A stretch of DNA of 64,000 bases from assembly GCA_013407085.1 (NCBI GenBank), contig JACCGJ010001544.1, positions 1 to 64,000 on the forward strand. Direction: 5' to 3'. The translations under genes and the position numbers were made by a program. The DNA is from Atriophallophorus winterbourni. Lineage: Eukaryota > Platyhelminthes > Trematoda > Plagiorchiida > Microphallidae. Position 1 is the first letter of the stretch; each line of letters starts with the position of its first letter. Of the stretch, positions 1 to 8,054 are shown in pieces. The notes beneath the pieces were generated by a model that was not told the origin of the DNA, ran no database searches, and saw only the letters and a program-made list of their open reading frames with translations.

Positions 1-32
1 GTTCCTTGGACATATGGATTGGGAACTAAAAA

Positions 33-359
33 TTGACATGGAGCTCATTGGAAAAACATCTTGGAATATGGATTAGTGGAAACCTGAAGAGCACGGTGCA
101 CCGCCAGAATATATATCGACAGGCCAACCGATTTTTAGGTATCTTTCGAAGAATATTTGGAAGATTCTGGCTGGTAACTTTACCACGAATAATGAACGTC
201 TACCTTCGCCCTACGATGGAGTATGTGTTAGAGGTCTGGGATCCTTGGCTGCGAAAACATATTGCTCTCTTCGATAAAAACTATCACAGAGCAACAAATT
301 TAGTGATGGGTCATCGCAGTTCCGTACGCCGAAAGATTGCGACGTCTGGGTCTCTGTGA
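33..359 (+). pseudogene. 3' fragment of a CR1/jockey-like LINE reverse transcriptase
   Basis: This open frame of 108 residues resembles the thumb and C-terminal part of CR1/jockey-type non-LTR reverse transcriptases. It has the order KHLGIWISGNLK, then a YRQANRFLGIFRR helix, then LRPTMEYVLEVWDPWL, then a basic helix. The catalytic palm is not in the window, so it is a 5'-truncated or off-window copy. It lies opposite in strand to the gypsy remnant that follows. Assignment to a LINE is firm; the exact clade is a guess. Confidence 0.7.
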
Positions 360-549
360 CTTTACTATATTTCTTTGGAATTCCCTACCCTATCCTTGCC
401 TGGCGGTGTTTAAATTTTTCATGTTCCACAGCTGGTTGTCATGGGCGAGTCATACAATTTGAATTTAGTGAAGTTGGGGTTTGTTGCCAACACCATGACT
501 CACCCAACAGCAATTTTTTCGTTGAAAACTTTGGTGATCAGGCTTGTTG

Positions 550-575
550 AATTCGTTAGGAGGGTGCCCTCCTAA
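550..575 (-). repeat. Palindromic putative LTR tip, 3' copy
   Basis: The sequence GTTAGGAGGG and its complement CCCTCCTAAC are separated by two bases, giving a perfect 10-bp stem. A nearly identical copy lies at 3730-3753. On the minus strand it begins TGTTAGGAGGG, compatible with the 5' tip of an LTR. Confidence 0.55.
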
Positions 576-1079
576 CACCTCCTTGTTTGAGCTTGGTTGT
601 GGTAAGACATAAGTTTTGGATCCACTTGCATGCGGGTTACTGGAATACGTTTTCGATCGGTTCCCCTTCTTGGTTTGCATTCCGGTGAATTAATTTAAGC
701 GAGCTCTTCTTCCGCTGACTTTCCATTTTCTGGGGGTTTGAGGTTGAATTCACCCAGTAGGATATCCAATGAATATCCAATGCGTACTTGGAGAATTGCA
801 TTTTACAACTGAAGCCCTTAGCTGGTTTGCATGTCGTACCCATTTTCTTCTCCAACCATTATCTCGTAACAAACGTGACACATGATACTGCTAACGATCC
901 CAGGGTCCATTTGATCTTATCACCACGGTAATCCTTGGTGGGGTCATTTTGTCCGACCATGAATTTCCGGGATTTCGCACTGCAATGTCTATTGTATTGG
1001 GCTTCCATTTCGAGATTTTTATTGCCATACTCCACCCTATTCGGTCGCATTTGATCGAAGATTGTTCTCGGTTGTTGCC

Positions 1080-1748
1080 CTAAAATGACTTCCGCATGTG
1101 ATATGACTCCAGGTACGTTAGGGTTGTGTGATCCAGTAGAACATCAGGAAATTCTGCAGTACGTCTTCCGTATTCCCTTCGCCCACTGCTTTCAGCATTG
1201 CTCGCTTGAAAGTGTCCACGAACATCTCCACCTGTCCGTTCGACTGTGGATGATATAGAGGTGTGCTTCATTCCATGTTGTCGACAAAATGAGTTGAACT
1301 CAGTGGACGTGAATTGGCTTCCATTATCGGTCACCAATGTATTTGGATAACCAAGTCGGCGAACGTTTCTTGCAGCTTCCTAATTGTTGTTCTAGTTGAT
1401 GAGGGTTAATATCTCTGGCCATTTGCTGTGTTAGTCCACCCGTAGCAGATAAGATATTCCGTTCAGCGGGTCCGCGAAATCCAAGTGAATTCTTGACCAG
1501 GTTTCAGTTGGAGTGGGCCATGAGTGCAGTTCACACTTTATCGGCGATTTCAATGCTGACTGACATTTAGAACACCAGCGAACCAGGTTCTCAATGTGTG
1601 AATCCATAAGAGGCCAGTACACGAAGCTGCGGGCTAGCGCCTTTATACGATGTATCCCGGGATGACTTGAGTGGAATTGTTTGAGAACTGCAGAATGGAG
1701 TTTTTCCGGAATTACCACTGGTTTCGACAATATGAGAGACTCATTCAC
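1080..1748 (-). pseudogene. Gypsy integrase remnant (HHCC finger and broken core)
   Basis: At 1748-1431 the frame shows an H2C2 zinc-binding region: HSSHPGIHRIKALARS, then WCSKCQ, then HLDFADP with the first catalytic aspartate. At 1337-1080 the VTDNGSQFTS motif supplies the second aspartate. The following frame degenerates and I cannot see the catalytic glutamate. The two pieces are in different frames, so the gene is inactive. Confidence 0.75.
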
Positions 1749-1772
1749 GATTAAAAGAGAATGCTGACGCTG

Positions 1773-2395
1773 TCAGAATTGTTGTAGTTCTGAGTCTTGC
1801 ACAGCTTCCGGCCATCTGGATTTATGATATTGAAATACCTTTTGAAGTACGGGGTCTTCTAACGTTACATCTCGAATTTGGACAACTGTTACCGGTAGCT
1901 TGATCGTGTCGGTGGAAAACAAACAGCTGACGTCAGAATCCAGAGTTGTTTTGGCTACCGTGTATTCTTCTATAGTGTTTTCTGTTAACAGTCTCGAGAG
2001 TGCATCCGCTTGTCCGATTTTCCCGGTGGAGATATACCTTATGTCGAAGGATGGTTGACCACCGTTGTAGTCTGTTTGCTGTGTAGACAGGAATGCCCTT
2101 TTTGACGCAAAAATAGCAAGCAACGGTTTATGATGAGTAGTGTGAATTTCCGGCCATGTAGCATCGTATGAAATTTCTTGACCGCGAAAATGATGCAAAG
2201 CGCCTCTTTCCCGATTTGGCTGTAATTCTGTTCAAGTGCTGTGAGTGACCTTGCTGCGGGAGCAATGACTTTTCCGGTTCCATCATTGAAGACATGCGAG
2301 ATAACTGCACCGATTCCGTAGCTGGAAGCGTCCGAGGCTAGAACGATTGGCAGCTTTGAGTCGTAATGAGTCGGTAGAAGGTCTGAGGTCAGCAT
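1773..2395 (-). pseudogene. Gypsy RNase H domain, frameshifted
   Basis: The frame 2395-2039 contains IVLASDASSYGIGAVISH followed by SLTALEQNYSQIGKEALCII and FAVKKFHTMLHGRKF. This is the typical gypsy RNase H region directly after the reverse transcriptase. The linker toward integrase continues in a second frame (2198-1773), where the ADALSRL motif is seen. A frameshift separates the two. Confidence 0.8.
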
Positions 2396-2440
2396 CGATT
2401 TTACCGTCTCGAAAGATTGTTGGGTCTCTTCTGAACATAT

Positions 2441-3243
2441 CTAAGGGACATCCTTCGTCAGCAGATCATTGAGAGGGCCGCTTAACTCATGCACTGACCA
2501 ATCCGAGGAATGATGGGATATCATGTGGTGGTGGCATCTTCTGAATTGCATCAATATTTGATGGGTCCGGCCGTCGACCATAACGATCAATGATGAATCC
2601 GAGTTATCATATAGATTCCATGAAAAATTCCCATTTTTCGGCCCGTAAATGGAAGCCATATTCGTTTACGCGTTTGAGAACTTCCTCTATACGATCACGT
2701 AGTTCATCCATATTTGATCCGACTATGATTATATCATTGAGGTAAGCAGAAGCATAGGGTAAACCTTAGAGCATGGTATCCATGATCTTTTGGAAGATAG
2801 TAGGTGCAGTCTTGACACCAAACGATAAGTGTTGGTACTGGAATAGCCCACGGTGAGTGCTGATACTTAATAGTTCTCTTGATTCTTCCACGACCTCAAT
2901 CTGGAGGTAAGCTTCCGTTAGGTCCAGTTTTGCAAAACGCTGACCACCATTAAATCTGACAGAGATCCCCAGGAAGAGGTTGTGGGTATTGATGATCTGC
3001 GAAGGATGCATTGAGACCAGTCGAATAATCCGCACAAACTCTCAGACTGCCATTTGGTTTTTTGACAATCACAATCGGTGCTGACCATGCTGAGTAGTTG
3101 ACGGGACTCATTACTCCAGCGGCTTGAAGTCTGTCAGGTTCTTTATCGACGCTTTCCAAAAGAACGTAGGGCACGGAGGATTTGGGCGAAATGTTCGGTT
3201 CGCATTCGGCATCGAAGTCAGCCTTACTTAAATGTTCCGACAA
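2441..3243 (-). pseudogene. Gypsy reverse transcriptase, broken; YxDD motif mutated
   Basis: Fragments show WSAPIVIVKKPNGSLRVCADYSTGLN, then FAKLDLTEAYLQIEV, then LSFGVKTAPTIFQKIMD. These are the fingers and palm of a Mag-type gypsy reverse transcriptase. The catalytic box reads YLND, where the family has YxDD, so one catalytic aspartate is lost. Stops and frameshifts separate the pieces. Confidence 0.85.
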
Positions 3244-3390
3244 TATTCAAGGCTATCTTGGAAGAATTTCGGAAATTTCAGCGGAATCTGTTTTACGCAG
3301 TCATCTGTCGATTGTTTCACAGCATTGCGCACAGTTTTCATTGGGGAAAAAGCAACTTTAAATTTTCAAACTTATCCATACCAAGGAGAT

Positions 3391-3714
3391 TCAAGTTTGG
3401 ATGTTTTGACAAGTAAGAAACACCTTGAAGTTGTCTTTAAAGGCAATACAGCAGGCTATCTGGCCCAAGAGATTTAACCTTCCTGCAGATGCGCTGCGTG
3501 CAACATGAGTGATGGGATTGATGCTTGGTTTGCCAACAGATCGCCAAGTGTCTTCCGATATTATAGTGATGTCGAAGGCAGTGTCGACTTTAAAATGGGC
3601 GAAGGTGCAATTTAGGGTCACAGTAAGATACTTCCGTCGATTTCTCGCACCACGACGGAAGGAAGCAAAGACAGGATAGGACTGATAATTATTATTATAG
3701 GAAAGATTAAACAC
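3391..3714 (-). pseudogene. Gypsy retropepsin-like protease fragment
   Basis: The frame contains VDTAFDITIISEDTWRSVGK, aligning with the DTG-centred active site of gypsy proteases, but the third position is Ala where Gly is expected. The CCHC gag region that should precede it is missing. Confidence 0.65.
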
Positions 3715-3729
3715 AGATTTCTTATTAAA

Positions 3730-3753
3730 ATAGTTCGTTAGAAGGGTGCCCTC
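3730..3753 (-). repeat. Palindromic putative LTR tip, 5' copy
   Basis: This matches the 550-575 palindrome except for one base in one arm. It sits exactly at the junction between the gypsy protease region and the RTE reverse transcriptase fragment, which supports its being the terminus of the inserted element. Confidence 0.55.
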
Positions 3754-3870
3754 CTAACAGTAGGTAAATGCCTTCTGTTCTCGTCCCAAAAGCGTGCTTC
3801 AGAAGCAGAGCAAGAAAATGCCGAACAGCGTGGGAGCCAGAACAAACCCTTTTTGACGCCTCGGCGAATT

Positions 3871-4053
3871 TCAGAGGCTTCTGAACTGAAGCCGTTCAAA
3901 TGGACTGAGCTCTTCATGCAAAGGTGGATGGAAAAGAACGAGTTTGAGTAGTCTTGGGGGGCAGCTTATCAGGTCAATCATTTGGAAAAAACACACCATG
4001 GTGACGTAGTCGAATGCCTTCGTTAAATCAATAAAAACAGCGCATACTGCCAC
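3871..4053 (-). pseudogene. RTE reverse transcriptase palm fragment
   Basis: AVCAVFIDLTKAFDYV is the conserved palm motif with the first catalytic aspartate. It is followed by the PPRLLKLV helix. The YADD-containing part is missing because the copy is interrupted at about 3755. Confidence 0.75.
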
Positions 4054-4288
4054 ATGCGGTAAAACCGCACTGCCCTAGAGTAGAGAGAGGAGAAGTGCTC
4101 TATCCGTCTGCTGAGTTTTGTCGACAATCAGGTTACCAGATAGACACTTAATGAAAGCTGTTTTAAGTTTGTTTGAACCATCATACATACCGTGAAACTT
4201 ACCAGTATCCGAAGCTTTTTGGACACTAAGGCTAATTTCAGTCCAATAGTCATTTGCACATCGTCTTGCAGTCTGTTGGACCTTATTC

Positions 4289-4820
4289 CTAGCTGCTCTT
4301 AGAAGTCGTAAGTTTTCGTCGGTAGGCATAACTTTGAACTTCAAGAATGCTGACCATTTCTCGTTCAACACACAAGTCATCTCGGAAGATTTTACTTCGA
4401 ACTAGTTGCTCGTTCGAGCTTTCTTTGGACCGTAAATCGAAAGGGCGACTCAGCATATGCAACTTTTTAGCGATCCTTCCGAAATAGTTTTGTACAGACT
4501 CGTAATCTGCACCAACTCTGACATTAAAATCACCCAATACCACTACATAGTTCTTAGTGGCCCGTTTTTGAGCACTATTGTGAGGTGTGAGACACAAGGG
4601 TTAGCCAACGTAATGGTACCTGTAATGCACTTTAGATTTAGAGTCCAAATCCGATCGCCCCGCTGCTGCTGGGTTCTGATGCTTTTAGTCGGCTGTTTCG
4701 CACGACAAACCCAACTCCATGCAGTCGAGGCTCATTAGAACCCCTTCCTTTCGAAAAATGTTTATCTCTTTCTGTTATTATACTAGTGTCTGATAATCGT
4801 GTCTCTTGCATAGCCAGCAC
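4289..4820 (-). pseudogene. RTE apurinic/apyrimidinic-type endonuclease remnant
   Basis: Two frames together give the QETRL, HGVGF and GDFNVRVG motifs of LINE AP endonucleases. The second fragment ends in a region rich in charged residues that normally links endonuclease to reverse transcriptase. Confidence 0.75.
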
Positions 4821-5379
4821 GTCTATATTCAGCCTTTTAACTCATTGTCAATCACAGCTGAATTTCTTACACCTCTGATATTCGAGACGTCGTCATGAAA
4901 TCCTGGGAGCACGGACCGGACGTTCCAGGTTCCCATATTCATAGCTGACTCTTATTGTTTAGTGATTCGATTCGCTGCTGCGGAGAAATAGTCTGCTTGT
5001 CGGTTGATTCCTAATCCCCATGCACCAAATGAGGATAGCAGACCGTAGCGAGACGGCACCTTATTGATTTGGGGCTGCCCAGCTTGAGGCGGCGGTAGCC
5101 ATCCAATGAGTCCTGAAAATCTCTACCACCATGGGAAGCAGCCCCAGGCGCTGAGCTCTACGCCTGCCGAGCCATAGCTTTTAACCGGTATCTGTTGCTT
5201 CCCGGAAGCGGAATGGATTGTCCTCTCCACTGGTGCGTTGAGATGTACGCCAGGGCCATGGAGAACTAGCTGTTGTCCGTGCAGCATGTACTCCTCTTTC
5301 CACGGCACCACCGGAAAAAGGGAATAGCCAGGCTGATAAGTTTGGACAACGATGCTGTCGCAGGAGTTGGCAGGACGAA

Positions 5380-5740
5380 TTTGAATACAACTTCGGTCTC
5401 CGGATTTTTCCTAAAGGTTGACTCCTGAAGCCTTTGCCATGATGGATGTAGCCAAAAGGCAGTGGAGGTTTGAGATAAGGGATTTCCTTCTCCTAGGTGA
5501 ACCGCCTTCATGGAATTACGAGCTCCGCCTGCCCGAAGCAAGCTGGTTTTGAGGCGTCACTCAGCCTTTCTCCTTTCAGTAGAAGCAGTTTTGCTGGGTC
5601 ACACAGGACCATGCGTGCAGGCCAGGCGTTGAACTTGGTTGTCAGATGCTATATGAGACACGCGCCGTTAGAGAACATTTGGCAATGTGAGCTCATCCCC
5701 AGAACCGCTGCGGCCGTGACAACCTTGGAACCATGATGAT
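5380..5740. repeat. Dispersed repeat, copy 1 (RTE leader-like)
   Basis: About 360 bp here align with 51480-51870 in the last MCM6 intron. Shared blocks include AATTACGAGCTCCGCCTG versus AATAACGAGCTCCATCTG, and CGTGCAGGCCAG in both. Its position just upstream of the endonuclease suggests it is the 5' leader of the RTE family. Confidence 0.7.
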
Positions 5741-6266
5741 GTACAAACACCCAAGTACAACACTGCTATTGATTCTTTGAATTGTTCCCCGGATTATGTA
5801 CCAGTGTGGAATTATTTGTGACAGGTCACTAGGCGAGCGTTCATCGATCGGATCAGGAACCGTTATGCAATCGTTCAGAACTCGCGCCCTAAATAGAATA
5901 GGTCACATCCATTGCCTGCCTGACTATAAGCAATCTGACAGTATAATCTGTTAGCTGGCCGTGCACAAAATTCATTACTCAATACGTTTTATTTGATTTT
6001 TCCATTAAATTTTAACGCTTTCTTTGTGTCAATTGCATCATGTTTTCGAACAAACGGGGTTCAAATTTGAACGCGCACTGTTGTTTCTTTTTGTTCCGTC
6101 AATATCTTCTACCACACTGCTTTTATGACCTGGTATTACCCTATCTTTTTGTGGACCCTTTTGCTTATTTTGACCTTGATTTGCTGCGCACAATTTGTCG
6201 TCATCTCGATCGCGTGGGACGTTCGGACATTTGAACTTAGCTTTGATTTTGACTCGTGTATGTAAC
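5741..6266. other. No feature seen
   Basis: AT-rich sequence with no reading frame resembling a protein and no match to the repeats elsewhere in the window. Confidence 0.5.
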
Positions 6267-6277
6267 TTGGTACGTAC

Positions 6278-6378
6278 AAGCGCATGCGGATCCTGATCTT
6301 GCTGTCCCTACCTGATGAGTGCAAACAGCACGAAACCGGTCGTGGGGTGTGTGACGGAAAATCATGCAAATGACTATT
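6278..6378 (+). mobile_element. Hammerhead SINE (family 2), 5'-truncated copy with target duplications
   Basis: The 101-bp insert is flanked by the 11-bp direct repeat TTGGTACGTAC at 6267-6277 and 6379-6389, the mark of retroposition. It contains the complete hammerhead core and the 3' end of the element. Longer copies elsewhere extend about 100 bp further upstream, so this one is 5'-truncated, as LINE-mobilised copies often are. Confidence 0.85.
6306..6347 (+). ncRNA. Type I hammerhead ribozyme, complete core
   Basis: Stem I pairs CCCTAC (6306-6311) with GTGGGG (6342-6347) through six pairs, one of them G.U. CTGATGA occupies 6312-6318. Stem II is GTGC-AAACA-GCAC, four perfect pairs, and GAAA is at 6332-6335. 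Stem III is the minimal palindrome ACCGGT, and the cleavage-site C is at 6341, so the predicted cut is between 6341 and 6342. All invariant core nucleotides are present. The very short stem III is characteristic of retroposon-borne hammerheads such as the schistosome Sm-alpha family, which are thought to act as dimers or long-RNA contexts. Confidence 0.88.
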
Positions 6379-6607
6379 TTGGTACGTACTCAATATTGTT
6401 TTGATATTGACCCGGATTTTAACCTAGTTAACCACAATAATTGAGGCGTGTTTTTACTATATTTGATTGCCTCAATACAGTACCGCATTCGTTGCCAAAT
6501 CCTCGTTGGGTTCTGCTTTACCTGAGGGTTTTGCGCGTGGGACGTTTCCTTGATTGCCGATTACAATCGAAACAATGTTTAAACTAATTATAGTATACCG
6601 GGATTTA

Positions 6608-6825
6608 CAATGAAACTTTTGTCCTAAAAAGTTAAATTACGGTATTTGGTTATAAACTGAACTACGTATAAAGTTATCAGTGAAGACGGACACGAGACAT
6701 CGTGCAGTTGACAAATTGCAACCTGATTTCGAGAACTGTTGGTCACTTTTTTCAATTTTATGATGGAATTATCATAATTGCTGAAAATTCGTGTATACAA
6801 ATAAAACTAATTTATTCTTCTTTTT
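6608..6825 (+). repeat. Dispersed repeat 3, copy 1
   Basis: Aligns with 28632-28840. The shared blocks include GAAGACGGACA and GCTGAAAATTCGTGT, then an AATAAA-like run followed by a CTT-rich tail. The tail suggests a retroposon 3' end. No coding potential seen. Confidence 0.6.
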
Positions 6826-6949
6826 ATATTTATGTCAAAATAGCATTCTATTTAACCTGTGTGCTACTGAATAATGAAACCTGCCGCACAAGTGCAAACA
6901 TACCAATTGGTAAGCAAAGTGATGTGTTGCTCACATCCCCCAAAATTAC

Positions 6950-6995
6950 ACTCCACTACCGGTTTCTGGCTGTTTGACGTCATCAGGCGGAGACA
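6950..6995 (-). ncRNA. Hammerhead motif, variant copy in foldback unit 1
   Basis: On the minus strand: stem I CTCCGC with GTGGAG (six pairs, one wobble), CTGATGA at 6986-6980, a weak stem II around an AAACA loop, GAAA, then CCGGTA with the predicted cut after A at 6957. An A at the cleavage site is allowed. Stem II carries mismatches, so activity is uncertain. Confidence 0.7.
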
Positions 6996-7269
6996 GTAAG
7001 ATTAGGTCATGTGAGCAACATATCACTTTGGTCATCCATAAGCGCCTTGAGTGCTTGACCAAGAATCACTATGTGATTCTATGTTTGAACATCGTGGTTC
7101 GTTGTACGAACCCTATATAACAGTTGGCATACAAGTATAACCTTGTTATATAGGGTTCGTACAACGAACCACGATGTTCAGACACAGAATCACAAAGTGA
7201 TTCTTGGTCAAGCACTCGAGGCGCTTATGGATGACCAAAGTAATGTGATGCTCACATCCCCCGAAATTA

Positions 7270-7315
7270 CACTCAACTACCGGTTTCTAGCTGTTTGCCG
7301 TCATCAGGTTGAGCC
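7270..7315 (-). ncRNA. Hammerhead motif, variant copy in foldback unit 2
   Basis: On the minus strand: stem I CTCAAC with GTTGAG gives six perfect Watson-Crick pairs. CTGATGA is at 7307-7301, then a short stem II (GGC with GCT) with AAACA loop, GAAA, CCGGTA, with the predicted cut after A at 7278. Compared with the 6950-6995 copy both sides of stem I changed together, which keeps the pairing. Confidence 0.75.
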
Positions 7316-7602
7316 AGTAAGATTAGGTTCAGTGAGCAACACATTGCTGTTGTCATCCATAAGCGCCTTGAGTGCTTGACCACGAATCACTATGTGATTC
7401 TGTGTTTGAACATCGTGGTTCGTTGTACGAACCCTATGCAACAGCGGGATTCAAGTATAACGTTGTTTGCCAATTGGTAATTCTTAATTTATATCGGTGT
7501 GCCGCACCATGTAATCGATCAGAACCCAGAATCAGAATGATAGATTTGTACAACACTGTTGAAGTAATAATCATAGTGGCATGTTACACTGAGCATAGCC
7601 AA

Positions 7603-8054
7603 TCACGTAGAAAAATAATTAGACAATAATTTAAGTTTATTCGACAGAATACGCAAGTTCCGGTGGACTTCCTTCTTGTCGATCACATCCCGCAATTCGG
7701 GGCCCAATGCATCGTAATTGTCCAGATCAACATGCACGGGACGGCCATTCGGTTCCGAGAGTTGCGCGATCATTTTGATCCATGCGCTCGCATCGTCCGA
7801 GCCGATGGCGTTGCAGGATGGTTTGTCCCGTCTACGTCGTCGCCGGATTAATTTGTCGTTACTGTGTTTTTGCGAGATGACGTGAGTCACATACGAGAGC
7901 AGGATGAGCGCACGTTCAATGGGTAGCTTGAGCTGCTTCACATAGGATTCTACGCCCGGGTCAGAGCCCAAACGAACAGCGAACAAATCAACAATCGGCT
8001 TGTAGTGGAGGAAATCTTGCAGCACCTCGGACATTTTCGCCACAGACATCACGT
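7603..8054 (-). CDS. EDRF1: EDRF1 exon 12, terminal (predicted)
   Basis: Acceptor GCATTCCAG. Encodes VMSVAKMSEVLQDFLHYKP, a run of six arginines in the LIRRRRRRDKP loop, and ends KLKLLSNYFST before a TGA at 7603-7605. I see no clear AATAAA within 300 bp downstream; the region beyond is repeat. Confidence 0.8.

Larger units (their letters stand above)
360..3752 (-). mobile_element. Degenerate Ty3/gypsy retrotransposon (Mag-like)
   Basis: Read on the minus strand, the protein fragments occur in gypsy order: protease, reverse transcriptase, RNase H, integrase zinc finger and integrase core. They are split by several frameshifts and stops. A near-identical 22-bp palindrome occurs at both ends (550-575 and 3730-3753), and its minus-strand reading starts with TG, as LTRs do. 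Only about 40 bp separate the upstream palindrome from the protease, so gag and most of a 5' LTR are absent. The outer limit near 360 is approximate. Its upstream end abuts an RTE reverse transcriptase, so it probably inserted there. No autonomous copy remains. Confidence 0.8.
3760..5740 (-). mobile_element. RTE/BovB-like non-LTR retrotransposon, truncated
   Basis: On the minus strand an AP endonuclease comes first (LAMQETRLSD and HGVGFVVRNS at 4820-4638; VVVLGDFNVRVGADYE near 4545). It is followed by a linker and the beginning of the reverse transcriptase (VFIDLTKAFDYV near 4035, then GFVLAPTLFG near 3830). The frame then stops at the gypsy terminus at 3752. The 5380-5740 part is a leader shared with 51480-51870. 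Multiple frameshifts show it is dead. Confidence 0.8.
6915..7457. repeat. Foldback composite of two hammerhead-SINE-related units
   Basis: Unit 1 (6915-7140) and unit 2 (7236-7457) are direct repeats. Between them, 7141-7247 is the reverse complement of 7020-7133, so the centre folds into a hairpin of about 100 bp. Within unit 1 a 22-bp inverted repeat (6915-6937 versus 7010-7032) brackets a hammerhead motif; unit 2 has a decayed version. The flanks contain micro-palindromes such as AATCACTATGTGATT. The core of each unit shares CATCAGG, GACAGTAAGAT and ACCGGTTTC with the hammerhead SINE family. Confidence 0.8.
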
